This document shows positions 17,713-27,234 of a DNA stretch of 64,000 bases, in pieces. Each line of letters opens with the position of its first letter. Position 1 is the stretch's first letter. Source of the stretch: Providencia rettgeri (lineage in GTDB: Bacteria; Pseudomonadota; Gammaproteobacteria; Enterobacterales; Enterobacteriaceae); assembly GCF_041075285.1 (NCBI RefSeq), contig NZ_CP163512.1, positions 3,038,001 to 3,102,000 of the forward strand, in the 5' to 3' direction. The notes beneath the pieces were generated by a model, which did not search any database, was not told the DNA's origin, and was given only the letters and a program-made list of their open reading frames with translations. The translations under genes were made by a program, and so were the position numbers.

Positions 17713-19860
17713 ATGGAAAAAGTCATCACCGTCTGCCCGTATTGCGCCTCAGGCTGTAAAATTTACCTGAAGGTGGAGAACGGGAAGATCATCGGCGCAG
17801 AGGGCGCAAATGGTCACACCAACGAAGGGGAGCTCTGCCTAAAGGGCTATTATGGCTGGGACTTCATTCACGATACTAAAATCTTAACGCCTCGCTTAAA
17901 AAACCCGATGATCCGTCGTGAGCGTGGTGGCAAACTTGAAGTGGTTTCATGGGAAGAGGCCATTGAATTTGCGAGTTCTCGATTACTGGCAATCAAAGAA
18001 AAATACGGTCCTAAAGCTATCATGACAACCGGCTCATCCCGTGGTCCAGGTAATGAAGCCAACTTTGTGATGCAAAAATTTGTTCGCGCGGCAGTCGGTA
18101 GTAATAATATCGACTGCTGCGCACGTGTCTGACACGGCCCTTCGGTTGCAGGTCTGCAGCGTTCGGTCGGTAATGGCGCAATGAGCAACTCAATTGTCGA
18201 AATTGAGGATACCAAATGTATTTTTGTCTTCGGTTACAATGCCGCGGACTCACACCCTATTGTCGCTCGCCGAATTTTAAAAGCGAAAGAAAAAGGGGCT
18301 CAAATTATTGTTTGCGATCCGCGTTATATTGAAACTGCGCGCATTGCAGATATTCATTTACCTTTGAAAAACGGTTCAAATATTGCGTTACTGAATGCGT
18401 TTGCCCATGTGATCATCGAAGAAAATCTGTATGACAAAGCGTTTATTGATGCACATACTGAAAAATTCGACGAATATCGAGCCATCGTTGCTTCTTATAC
18501 CCCTGAATCTGTCGAGGAAACCACGGGTATCAAAGCAGAAGATATTCGTAAAACTGCTCGCATGTACGCGAAAGCAGAAAGTGCAACGATTTTGTGGGGT
18601 ATGGGTGTTACTCAGTTCTATCAAGGTGTTGAAACCGTACAATCCCTCACTAGTCTTGCGCTCTTAACGGGGAATTTAGGTAAACCAAATGTTGGTGTTG
18701 GTCCTGTTCGTGGGCAAAACAACGTACAGGGGGCCTGTGATATGGGGGCTTTACCAAATACCTTACCTGGTTATCAATATGTATCGGATACCGCGGCGTT
18801 GGAAAAATTCGCCAAGTTCTGGGGCATTGAAAGCATGCCTACTGAGAACGGGATCCCACTGAGCGAAGTACCGCACTTTATTGATGAGGGGGTGTTGAAA
18901 GCTCACTATGTGATGGGGGAAGACCCACTGCAAACGGAGCCCGATCTCGCCACTATCCGCCGTACTTTTGATAAGCTTGAGCTGTTGATCGTCCAAGATA
19001 TCTTCATGACTAAAACGGCGTCAATTGCTGACGTGATTTTTCCTGCCACTTCTTGGGGGGAACATGAAGGGGTTTATACCGCCGCTGACCGTGGTTTCCA
19101 ACGTTTCTATAAAGCGGTTGAGCCTGTCGGTGATGTAAAAACAGACTGGGAAATCATCAGTTTAATGTCAACCGCCATGGGTTACCCAATGCACTACAAC
19201 AATACCAAAGAAATTTGGGATGAGTTGCGTGAATTGTGTCCTATTTACTATGGTGCGACCTATGAAAAAATGGCGGATTTAGCCTATATTCAATGGCCAT
19301 GTAAGACCTTAGAAAGTCCCGGTACAGAGTATTTGTACAAAGGTGGTCAATTTGATACACCAAACGGTAAAGGCCAATTCTTTACCTGTGATTGGCGTCC
19401 ACCGATTGATCAAGTCAGCCCTGAATATCCGTTGGTGTTAGCAACGGTGCGTGAAGTGGGACACTACTCTTGCCGTTCAATGACAGGTAACTGCAAAGCT
19501 TTGGCGTCATTAGCAGATGAACCCGGTTTTGTACAAATCAATACCGAGGATGCAAAAGCATTAGGGATTAAAAACCAAGAGCTGGTTTGGGTCGCATCAC
19601 GGCAAGGTAAAGTGATTACCCGTGCTAATATCAGTGACCGACCGAATAAAGGCGCGGTGTACATGACGTATCAGTGGTGGATTGGTGCTTGTAATGAGCT
19701 TGTGGCAGAAAATCTTAGCCCAATTACTAAGACCCCTGAGTATAAGTACTGTGCCGTACGTGTTGAGCCAATCGCTGACCAACAAAAAGCTGAGTATTTT
19801 GTTGTTCAAGAATACACGGGAATTAAACGTCGGCTACGTGAGGCTGCTGAAGGCCTCTAA
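17713..19860 (+). CDS. fdhF: Formate dehydrogenase H (selenoprotein), read through an in-frame TGA at 18130
   Basis: FdhF oxidises formate to CO2 with a bis-MGD molybdenum cofactor and a [4Fe-4S] cluster, and passes electrons to a hydrogenase in the formate hydrogenlyase complex. CPYCASGC...LCLKGYYGWDF gives the cluster ligands. The frame meets TGA at 18130-18132 in the context DCCARV-U-HGPSVAGL, codon 140, the selenocysteine position of E. coli FdhF. With selenocysteine the product is 715 residues, the E. coli length. Later motifs include GVTQFYQGVE, RGQNNVQGACDMG and the C-terminal MTYQWWIGACNELV. Start at 17713 is preferred over ATG 17707 because AGGAG is then 8 bases away. Sigma-54 promoter upstream, terminator downstream. 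Hydrogenase-4 genes at 27-39 kb are the likely partner. Confidence 0.95.
18130..18168 (+). promoter_or_regulatory. Selenocysteine codon and bacterial SECIS hairpin in fdhF
   Basis: TGA at 18130-18132 is followed about 11 bases later by a stem-loop with TTGCAGGTCTGCA at 18146-18158. The loop GGTC and upper stem are those of the E. coli fdhF SECIS element bound by SelB. Lower-stem bases differ from E. coli in places. Confidence 0.88.
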
Positions 19861-19881
19861 TTTGCGATAAGCCAACAATTA

Positions 19882-19916
19882 AGCCAATGGTTGACATTAA
19901 GCCATTGGCTTTTTTA
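19882..19916 (+). terminator. Rho-independent terminator after fdhF
   Basis: AGCCAATGG (19882-19890) pairs with CCATTGGCT (19902-19910), followed by TTTTTATTT. The A/T-rich stretch from here to 20139 shows no gene. Confidence 0.88.
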
Positions 19917-20139
19917 TTTGGTTAATTAACAATAATTATATTAATAAATTATTGATAATTTGTTATTCAATCTGTTTTTAAAAATAATTATTTTTTTTAA
20001 TACATTTAATAACAATAATAATGTTTAAATATAAATAATAATGAATTTCATTAAGAAATGTATTTTCTATTTTTTATTACTTATAATTATGTGCAAATAA
20101 TTATGTGCTCGCTAACGAATATAATCAAAAAATAGAAAA

Positions 20140-21732
20140 TTAGAATAAATCTTGAACCGAGATGCCTAAGCGCTGCATTCGCGATAATAATGTGGTGCGT
20201 TTTAACCCTAGGCGAGTAGCAGCCCCCCTCGCCCCTGCCACCACACCATTCGTTGCACGTAGTGCTGCAATAATTCTATCCCGCTCTTCGTCATCACTTT
20301 CGGGGGCCCCCGTTTGCATGCGCTTTTCTATGGCGCTGGTTTTTTCGAAGGCATTTTTAAGGCGTGATGGCTTAGGAATATTGAGTTCATGTAATTGTAA
20401 ATTCAAGGTATTTCCTCGAGTTAAAATTACAGCTCGCTCAATGACATTTTCTAATTCTCGCACATTACCCGGCCACGGATATAACGATAACTGCGCAAGA
20501 GCATCACGCGGGATACACTCAATTTTACGGTTCATACGCTGAGCAATTTTTTGTGTAAAATGGGTAGCAAGTAACGGAATATCTTCAGGTCGTTCCCGCA
20601 GCGGTGGAATAATAATAGGGAAAACATTCAGCCGATAATAGAGATCCTCGCGAAACTCACGCTCTTCAGTCATGCCTTTTAAATCACGATTGGTTGCTGC
20701 AATCAGGCGTACATCCACAGGAATAACTTTATTGCCACCAATGCGTTCAATCTCACGCTCTTGCAGTACACGAAGTAATTTTGGCTGTAATTCTAATGGC
20801 ATATCGCCAATTTCATCTAAAAAAAGCGTGCTCTTATCCGCCATTTCAAAGCGGCCAATGTGGGTGGTGGTTGCCCCAGTAAATGCTCCTTTATCATGAC
20901 CAAATAAGTCACTTTCCAATAAACCAGACGGAACAGCAGCACAATTCATTTTAATGATCGCACGACGGTGGCGATCACTTAAACGGTGAATAGCGCGAGC
21001 AATCAACTCCTTACCTGTTCCGGTTTCCCCTAAAATCAGCACGGTGCTGTCGCTGCGTGCCACCAAATCCACTTGATCGAGCACATTGCGCATTGCGGCG
21101 CTCTGAAAAATGATTTCGCTGAAGCTTTCATTGCGGTGGATCTGCTCATTCAGCCAGAGGTTTTCATTTTTTAAACTGTCTTTCAAGCGTGTAATTTCAC
21201 CATACGCCGCCGCATTATCCACCGCAATCGCAAAACGCGCCGCAATCTGCTTAAGTAAATTGCAGTTATCGTCGGTGAAAATGCGGGTATCTTCATGGGA
21301 TAACATTAAAACCCCCAAGGGTTTATGATTAAATGCCAACGGCAATAATAAGGTTTCTGTCATCCCTTGGGCGCAAACTTGTTGGTACAGTGGGTCTTGA
21401 GTTGAGCGGTCAAGTGTCAAGCGCATAGATTGATTGTTTTCAAGCACTTGCGTTAAGTCAGGGTGTAATTCGTTTAAATGGTATTGGGTCTTTTCAACGG
21501 GTTTACCGCGACGATAATAACTTGAATAGCATAGATAGACCGCCGAACTATAATTATCACATAGGGCGATGCTAATTTGGCTAATACCGAAAAAACGGTA
21601 AATCTCCCGAGAAACTTCTGCAACTAATCCATCCATTTCTAAATGCGATAAGACGGAATTAGTAATATCTACCAGTATTCGATATTGGTCGCGTTCATGG
21701 CGTATACGTTCATTGCTTTCAGAGATCCCCAC
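20140..21732 (-). CDS. fhlA: Short FhlA-type sigma-54 activator with a single GAF domain
   Basis: FhlA activates the formate regulon with sigma-54 polymerase. This 530-residue protein aligns by eye with the C-terminal three quarters of E. coli FhlA: a GAF domain (about 18-172), a linker helix, an AAA+ domain with GETGTGKE (235-242), GAFTGA (282-287) and STLFLDEIGDM, and a Fis-type helix-turn-helix ending GAATRLGLKRTTLLSRMQRLG. E. coli FhlA has about 690 residues, so the first GAF region is missing here. The frame cannot extend upstream: the only start is GTG at 21732, and an in-frame TAA lies a few codons before it. It is divergent from hydN and next to fdhF. Which ligand it senses, if any, is open. 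HyfR is the alternative name. Confidence 0.85.
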   Translation of the reverse strand: MGISESNERIRHERDQYRILVDITNSVLSHLEMDGLVAEVSREIYRFFGISQISIALCDNYSSAVYLCYSSYYRRGKPVEKTQYHLNELHPDLTQVLENNQSMRLTLDRSTQDPLYQQVCAQGMTETLLLPLAFNHKPLGVLMLSHEDTRIFTDDNCNLLKQIAARFAIAVDNAAAYGEITRLKDSLKNENLWLNEQIHRNESFSEIIFQSAAMRNVLDQVDLVARSDSTVLILGETGTGKELIARAIHRLSDRHRRAIIKMNCAAVPSGLLESDLFGHDKGAFTGATTTHIGRFEMADKSTLFLDEIGDMPLELQPKLLRVLQEREIERIGGNKVIPVDVRLIAATNRDLKGMTEEREFREDLYYRLNVFPIIIPPLRERPEDIPLLATHFTQKIAQRMNRKIECIPRDALAQLSLYPWPGNVRELENVIERAVILTRGNTLNLQLHELNIPKPSRLKNAFEKTSAIEKRMQTGAPESDDEERDRIIAALRATNGVVAGARGAATRLGLKRTTLLSRMQRLGISVQDLF

Positions 21733-21955
21733 AAATACCCCATTCTTTTTTTATCATTTCCTTGAGATGTTATAAACACTCAAACTAATGGCCATTGATA
21801 TAATTAAATATCAATACGACACCAAATATGATTATTGTAATGACTCTTAAAGGAAAATAATATCATTGACTGATTTAACTTTGATCCAATCCCCTATTTT
21901 TTTATTATTAATTAAACTGTAATATATATTTCTATATAACGATTAAAATTCCACT

Positions 21956-21982
21956 TCGTCAATATTGTCGAAAACGTGACGA
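21956..21982. promoter_or_regulatory. Activator palindrome upstream of hydN (probable FhlA site)
   Basis: TCGTCAATATTGTCGA (21956-21971) is the 16-base motif TCGTCA-N4-TGTCGA. It overlaps an inverted, slightly shortened copy ending TGACGA at 21977-21982. Both copies share the central TCGA exactly as in the fdhF site. It lies 82 bases before the -24 element of hydN, in the gap shared with divergent fhlA. Confidence 0.6.
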
Positions 21983-22061
21983 ATCGTTTTTTCCACTACA
22001 AATAAAATATCTCTTTATTTATTAATACACTGATTTCACTGGATTTAATTATTTTTTCAAT

Positions 22062-22078
22062 TTGGCACGATCCATGCT
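22062..22078 (+). promoter_or_regulatory. Sigma-54 promoter of hydN-hypA-hypC
   Basis: TTGGCACGATCCATGCT has GG at 22064-22065 and GC at 22076-22077 with 10 bases between. TTGGCACG is an excellent -24 match. Confidence 0.85.
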
Positions 22079-22158
22079 TATACCTGAGTATCTAAATTGA
22101 AAGCAATTACATCGGAACGTTGAATGTATTGTCATCATCTATCATTCAGGAGAGTAGG

Positions 22159-22707
22159 ATGAACCGTTTCATCATTGCAGATCCCAAAAAATGCATTGGC
22201 TGCCATACCTGTGAAGTCGCGTGTGTGGTGTCCCACCAAGAACAAGAAACGGGGATCGCCACTGTTATCAAAGATGAATTTTTTCCACGTATTCACGTAT
22301 TAAAAGGCTATACCGTCAGTACTGCGGTAGTATGCCGCCAATGTGAAGATGCCCCGTGTGCCAATGTATGTCCAAACGGTGCGATCAGCCGTAAAGACGA
22401 TTTTGTCTATGTCGACCAATCAAAGTGCATTGGTTGCAAAACCTGTGTGATCGCCTGCCCTTACGGCACCATGGAAGTGGTCAGTCGCCAAATCGATCAA
22501 CAAGTGACCGCCCTGAATACTATTCCACAATATCGTGCTGAGGCACATAAATGCGATTTATGCCATACCCGCGAAGCTGGCCCTGCCTGTGTGGAAGTGT
22601 GCCCAACAGAAGCGTTAATGATTGTTGATAGAAACCGTATGGATGAGATCGTTAAAGAGCGTCGACGCCGCGCCGCCTTTGAAATCCCACCAGATATCTT
22701 ACTGTAA
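22159..22707 (+). CDS. hydN: HydN, polyferredoxin of the formate hydrogenlyase system
   Basis: HydN is a small iron-sulfur protein needed for full FdhH activity and thought to carry electrons. The 182-residue product has four [4Fe-4S] cysteine groups: CIGCHTCEVAC near residue 11, CRQCEDAPCANVCP, CIGCKTCVIACP and CDLCHTREAGPACVEVCP. The start is ATG 22159, preceded by GGAGAG; the reading MNRFIIADPKKCIGC matches E. coli HydN from its first residue. It is the first gene after the sigma-54 promoter, followed by hypA. It belongs to the same family as HyfA in the hyf operon. Confidence 0.93.
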   Translation: MNRFIIADPKKCIGCHTCEVACVVSHQEQETGIATVIKDEFFPRIHVLKGYTVSTAVVCRQCEDAPCANVCPNGAISRKDDFVYVDQSKCIGCKTCVIACPYGTMEVVSRQIDQQVTALNTIPQYRAEAHKCDLCHTREAGPACVEVCPTEALMIVDRNRMDEIVKERRRRAAFEIPPDILL

Positions 22708-22717
22708 GGAGCGTGCG

Positions 22718-23059
22718 ATGCATGAGGTTGCACTATGCCAAAATGCCTTTGAGATCATTGAACAGCACGCCAAGCAGAATCATGCACACCGAGTTACAGG
22801 GGTTTGGCTTGAATTAAGCGCAGTCTCTTGTATCGAAGAGTCCGCCGTGCATTTTTGCTTCGATATTATTTGCCGTAACACCCTTGCCCAAGGGGCTGCG
22901 CTCCATGTATCTATTGTGCCTGCTCAGGCACAATGTCGCGATTGTCGGCGCACAATCCAGATCACCCAGTTTGAGGCCGGCTGTCCACACTGTGGCAGCC
23001 GGAATTTGCACATTGACAGCAGCGGCAGTATGCAGGTCAAACAGATTGAAGTTGAATAA
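22718..23059 (+). CDS. hypA: Hydrogenase nickel-insertion protein HypA/HybF
   Basis: HypA delivers nickel to the large subunit of NiFe hydrogenases together with HypB. The 113-residue protein begins MHE, whose His2 is the nickel ligand of the family, and carries a zinc site of two CxxC pairs, CRDC and CPHC. The start is set at 22718, since MHE is conserved and AAGGAG is 7-8 bases upstream. It is 10 bases after hydN and 21 before hypC. hypB, which in many enterics lies between hypA and hypC, is absent. Confidence 0.93.
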   Translation: MHEVALCQNAFEIIEQHAKQNHAHRVTGVWLELSAVSCIEESAVHFCFDIICRNTLAQGAALHVSIVPAQAQCRDCRRTIQITQFEAGCPHCGSRNLHIDSSGSMQVKQIEVE

Positions 23060-23080
23060 GACGATGTTTAGGAGTTTATT

Positions 23081-23353
23081 ATGTGTTTAGGCATCCCCGG
23101 AAAAGTCGTCGGCGTAGGTAGATCGCCGATGGATACCGCGCAAGTTGAAGTCTGTGGCGTCAAACGCGATGTGAATATTGCGCTGGTTTGTGAAGGGGAA
23201 ACCGCCACAATGATCGGTAAGTGGGTACTCGTTCACGTGGGTTTTGCCATGAGTATCATTGATGAACAAGAAGCCCACGATACCCTTGCGGCCTTAATGG
23301 CGATGGAAGAAGTCGAGGAAGACGTTGGCTACTTTTTACGAGGTAATGCTTGA
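23081..23353 (+). CDS. hypC: Hydrogenase assembly chaperone HypC/HybG
   Basis: HypC binds the Fe(CN)2CO precursor and hands it to the hydrogenase large subunit. The 90-residue product starts MCLGIPGK; Cys2 is the essential ligand exposed after removal of Met1. [15 protein letters not shown] and [17 protein letters not shown] are family signatures and look closer to HybG than to E. coli HypC. It is the last gene of hydN-hypA-hypC; hypD and hypE are not present in the window. Confidence 0.93.
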   Translation: MCLGIPGKVVGVGRSPMDTAQVEVCGVKRDVNIALVCEGETATMIGKWVLVHVGFAMSIIDEQEAHDTLAALMAMEEVEEDVGYFLRGNA

Positions 23354-23396
23354 TAGGTAATACCATTTGGCATTGACTGAGTTGCTTTACGCTATT

Positions 23397-23434
23397 CCCC
23401 CGCCTTAATATCGGCGAGGGCTTTGCGTTTTTTC
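23397..23434. terminator. Possible terminator between hypC and the convergent acyltransferase
   Basis: CCCxCGCC (23397-23404) can pair with GGCGAGGG (23413-23420) with one mismatch or bulge, followed by a T-rich stretch (CTTTGCGTTTTTT). It lies between convergent genes. Confidence 0.45.
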
Positions 23435-23445
23435 CGTCGCGCTAA

Positions 23446-24540
23446 CTAAAATGGTTTCAACCTTTCCACATAGCGCCCAACCAATAACCCGATCAACATG
23501 ATCCCTAAAGCAATTAAAAATGTGCTGATAATTAACAACCACATATTTTGATAAACATAAGGTTGTACAATACCATAGGCAAAAATCAGTAACGGAAAAT
23601 GCAAAATATAAATCGTATAAGAACTTGGCGTGAGTTGCTTACCCGGCAAGTAAAAACGCACGTAATGAAAGCTCATTAAATAAAAGAGGTAGCAAAAGCT
23701 AATTCCACATAAAGTGCCATACAACGCCAGCAGATACCGTTGCTTATCAAAATAGAATGGAAAGTAACAATAGCCACCAACCGCGAACCCAATTAATAAC
23801 AATGTGATCAGGCTATAGCTGGTCACGATTGTTTTTCGCTTCAATTTGTATTGATGATTATGTAACAGTGCGGCAATCACACCACTACACCAAATTAAGG
23901 CATACAGAAAAAACGTATAGTTTAATACACTCAATACAATTAATAACAAAATTCCTATATTGGCACAACACCGGTTATTCGGCACCATAAGTAAGGCAAA
24001 TAAAGTGTAAAACCAGATCTCAAAGGGTAATGACCAAAATGCAAAGTTACTTGGTGGCGTATCAGTAATAAAACCATTCACAAATAACAATACCCCCATA
24101 AAGCTCTTAACATCTAATGCCATGCGAGCCTGCGTCATGGTATCGCTAATAATATTAATTTCTCGGCTTCCAGTCGCAAAGAAATAAGGGGCGATAAAAT
24201 ATAGAATAAGTAAAATAATACAGCCTAAATAAAAAGGCGGTAAAATCCGATTTATTCGTGAAATGGCATATCGTTTCACAACGAATCGATTATTTTTTTG
24301 AATATTATAACTAGCTGATTTACATATCAAAAAACCACTTAATGCAAAAAATGCCATCACACAGCTATGACCAAACAGATATAGCGGTAACATCACCCCT
24401 GGCCATACCGGATATAAAAACACCAAATACGCATGACCAAAGAGTACCGTTGCTGTACAAAAGCCTCGAAGCATATCGAGTTGCTCTGAAACATCCGAGT
24501 CAATTGGTGTGAAACGCTGAAATAACTTATTCGATATCAT
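23446..24540 (-). CDS. Acyltransferase-3 family membrane protein (OafA/NodX-like)
   Basis: A 364-residue protein with about ten hydrophobic segments. MLRGFCTATVLFGHAYLVFLYP near the N-terminus contains the RGF...GH pattern of acyltransferase-3 proteins, which transfer acetyl or succinyl groups to cell-surface sugars across the inner membrane. FFALSGFLICKS and the later ILPPFYLG also fit. There is no C-terminal SGNH domain. It begins 5 bases after the acylase gene upstream, so the two are likely co-transcribed. No glycan biosynthesis genes are nearby, so the acceptor is unknown. Confidence 0.8.
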   Translation of the reverse strand: MISNKLFQRFTPIDSDVSEQLDMLRGFCTATVLFGHAYLVFLYPVWPGVMLPLYLFGHSCVMAFFALSGFLICKSASYNIQKNNRFVVKRYAISRINRILPPFYLGCIILLILYFIAPYFFATGSREINIISDTMTQARMALDVKSFMGVLLFVNGFITDTPPSNFAFWSLPFEIWFYTLFALLMVPNNRCCANIGILLLIVLSVLNYTFFLYALIWCSGVIAALLHNHQYKLKRKTIVTSYSLITLLLIGFAVGGYCYFPFYFDKQRYLLALYGTLCGISFCYLFYLMSFHYVRFYLPGKQLTPSSYTIYILHFPLLIFAYGIVQPYVYQNMWLLIISTFLIALGIMLIGLLVGRYVERLKPF

Positions 24541-24545
24541 TCGCT

Positions 24546-27083
24546 TTAATCGGCTCGTGTTGAAATAGCTTGAGGCACAAACTGTAAAACCTTACTGCTG
24601 TACCATTTGGCTTGCCCTTGCGCACTAAAGGGAAGGTTTTGATATTGGCCACTTAACCAATCTTCAATATTATCGGAATAATGTGGACTGGCTGGATTTG
24701 CGGATTGTCCCGTATTGTTCATTACCCATATAGAGTCTGGTTGGCTAAAATCCACAATCAAACGCATTGCCGGGATCAACAACGTATCAAAATTAGCGCC
24801 CATACTGTAACTTGCTATATTTACCGTATTCAGATTGCCACCCGCAGGATAAGGCCCGCGATCTAGATAACTAGCGAGTCGCTCAATGGTTCGTCGCTGT
24901 TGTTTTGGCAAATATGCCGCCATTTGTGACGACAAGCTGTTCCATTTATATCGATGTAATTGTCCCCATTCCCAGCGTGAATAGTCTTTACCTAACTGCT
25001 GCTCCCCTTGCTGATGTGCCATTGCCAGTGAGTAAGCGATAATCGATGCTTTACCGCTGCGAGCGCGAGTCGCTTTTTGCCAAAAAGGACTGGTCTTAAT
25101 CCCTTGATCATTTTGAAAAAGTAAATGATCTGCTTGAGCTGAATAAGATTTAGAACTTTCAATAAATGCCTTCCAAGCCTGCGGAGAATGCGCAAACTTA
25201 TCGGCAAACAGTTGCTGACTAAAATTGGCTAAAAATAAGTTATACAACGCAGCGCCAGCACTATTTGCATGTAAATAACCGTCAAAAGCGAATAAACGTT
25301 GCTGCGCGAGTCGGGCCTGTTCTTGCTCCGGTTGCGGCATCTGAGAAATAGCCGTTTCTAACTCAGGTTCCTTTAAATAGTGCTGCAATTTGGCAACCAT
25401 CGGATCTAACTGGTCATACTGTATCTGTTGCATCGTCGCAACATCATGTTGACGCGTCCCATTCAATAATTCAGAAATTCGCTCGAAACGTTCTGGATGT
25501 GCCCATGTTTGTGAAAAATTAATGGGATAGTCTTTCTCAACCACTCGCTGGTTAGCTGTCGCAAGCCACGCACTACGGTGCTTAATTGATGAAGGATAAT
25601 CTTGGTTAGATACTGTCCCAATCCAGTCATATTCGCCATTCCATCCCGGAGAAGGAAATAACCCCAGCCCCATTTTGCGTAGTGGATAACTCCCTGTCAG
25701 TTGCCAGCCAATATGTTGTTTGTCGGCAAACAACATATTGACAGAAATAACTTTAATTTCTTTTGCTAATTCAATCGCTTGAGTCACTTGTTTTTGTTTG
25801 GGGATCTCCATCAGCGCATTGATACTAATATCATCTTTCTGTGGCATCAGGGTACTCAGGGCTATGCCATATTGAGATTGCACCTCAAGAGGTTGCAGTA
25901 GATAACTTTGTTCTTTCAGTGACTCATTGAGTAACGTGCCATGCTGCGTATGATAGATATTTTCCACAACATCGGGTTTACCTCTTAGATGAAACACCGC
26001 TTGTGTCTGTTTAACTGGGTACCATTTTTGTTGATATAAGTATTCAAACCCGCTATCCGTTTTTCTTATTTGCTCTAAAAACAGGTCTTGGTTATCCGCC
26101 ATCACCATGGTATAGCCCCAAGCCAAATCAGGTGTTCCACCCAATACAATGGCAGGGATCCCCGGAATTGCAGCGCCAGCCATAGCTAATTCAGGCGTAT
26201 CAATTTGAATAAAACTCCACAACGATGGCAAACCAATTGGAAGATGCGTATCGTTCGCCAGTAATGTCCCATTATTTTTCGTAAGATCACGGGTAACAGC
26301 CCAGTTATTAGATGCCATAACATCATGAAAATTAATATTTTTTAAAGATTGACTGGCAAGTGTTAGCGGTTCTATTTCAGGCGCTAATGGGCGCAAGTCT
26401 AACCCCTGTAGTTTTTTCGCTTCTTGATGGGGAAGCGGCTCATCGGGATAGGTAGGAAATAACCAAGGAAGCAGGTTTGCATCTAATTGTTGGGCGATAA
26501 TTAAGCTATCTATCTCTTCGTGTAGGTTGCCTGCCAAGCCAAAATTAGCAAGAGATAAAATAAGGATTGCGTCATCAGGTCGCCATTTGGGTACGTTATA
26601 ATTAGCAGCTGATAAATCCATAGGCAGCTTATCTTGATGACTATCAAGCCAAGCGTTTACCCCATTTGCATACGCTTCGAGGTAACGGCGGTTTTGAGGG
26701 CTAACATTATGATATAAGGTATCTGCCGCTTCGCGAAAATGCATTTTACGCATAAAACTGTCAATACCAATGGCTGGTTCACCCAGATACTCCGTTAAAC
26801 GCCCTTGTGCGGTTAGCCGCATTAATTCCATATGACTAATGCGTTCAGATGCGTGAACATACCCCCATACCAGATAAACATCTTCAAGGTTTTCCCCTTT
26901 AATTAAAGGAACGCCCATTGAATTATAACGCACGCTAACGGGGGATTTTAATCCCGCCAAGATAACCTGGCCTTCTGTTTTTGCAAGGGTGTCCGCATAG
27001 TAATGATTGAGTAAACTATGGCAACCTGAAAGTAAGAATAACCCGCTGATTAAAAAAGATAAAAGTAATCCCTTACCCCGCAT
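24546..27083 (-). CDS. Penicillin acylase (S45) family lipoprotein
   Basis: S45 enzymes are N-terminal nucleophile hydrolases that cleave amide bonds of acylated substrates such as acyl-homoserine lactones, cyclic lipopeptides or penicillins. The start is set at 27083, where GGAG is 6 bases upstream; an ATG at 27113 is possible. The signal peptide ends LLSGC with the lipidated cysteine at residue 21, so the protein is membrane anchored, unusual for this family. The nucleophile is Ser258 in ASNNWAV; the residue before it is Ala, where many members have Gly. TAQGRLTEYLG and LANDTHLPIGLPSLW also fit. It is not the classic penicillin G acylase of Providencia, whose sequence differs. The substrate is unknown. 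Confidence 0.82.
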   Translation of the reverse strand: MRGKGLLLSFLISGLFLLSGCHSLLNHYYADTLAKTEGQVILAGLKSPVSVRYNSMGVPLIKGENLEDVYLVWGYVHASERISHMELMRLTAQGRLTEYLGEPAIGIDSFMRKMHFREAADTLYHNVSPQNRRYLEAYANGVNAWLDSHQDKLPMDLSAANYNVPKWRPDDAILILSLANFGLAGNLHEEIDSLIIAQQLDANLLPWLFPTYPDEPLPHQEAKKLQGLDLRPLAPEIEPLTLASQSLKNINFHDVMASNNWAVTRDLTKNNGTLLANDTHLPIGLPSLWSFIQIDTPELAMAGAAIPGIPAIVLGGTPDLAWGYTMVMADNQDLFLEQIRKTDSGFEYLYQQKWYPVKQTQAVFHLRGKPDVVENIYHTQHGTLLNESLKEQSYLLQPLEVQSQYGIALSTLMPQKDDISINALMEIPKQKQVTQAIELAKEIKVISVNMLFADKQHIGWQLTGSYPLRKMGLGLFPSPGWNGEYDWIGTVSNQDYPSSIKHRSAWLATANQRVVEKDYPINFSQTWAHPERFERISELLNGTRQHDVATMQQIQYDQLDPMVAKLQHYLKEPELETAISQMPQPEQEQARLAQQRLFAFDGYLHANSAGAALYNLFLANFSQQLFADKFAHSPQAWKAFIESSKSYSAQADHLLFQNDQGIKTSPFWQKATRARSGKASIIAYSLAMAHQQGEQQLGKDYSRWEWGQLHRYKWNSLSSQMAAYLPKQQRRTIERLASYLDRGPYPAGGNLNTVNIASYSMGANFDTLLIPAMRLIVDFSQPDSIWVMNNTGQSANPASPHYSDNIEDWLSGQYQNLPFSAQGQAKWYSSKVLQFVPQAISTRAD

Positions 27084-27182
27084 TATTAGCTCCATGGGTT
27101 GAATTTTGTTCATGAGCCATTATAGGTGTGATTAAGTGAAATTAAATAAGGGGATTCTTATCGTGAGGCGAAAGAGTAATAA

Positions 27183-27205
27183 GCGGTAGAATCGAACACT
27201 ACCGC
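27183..27205 (-). terminator. Possible terminator after the 43-residue gene
   Basis: GCGGTAG (27183-27189) pairs with CTACCGC (27199-27205). On the minus strand it is followed by TTATTACTC, a weak U-rich tail. Confidence 0.45.
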
Positions 27206-27234
27206 CTGATGTAGATGGATAGAAACAAAATTTA

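Noticed and set aside
17707..19860. fdhF as two separate genes or a frameshifted pseudogene
   Set aside because: The interrupting codon is TGA in the exact selenocysteine context with a SECIS hairpin; frame and length are intact.
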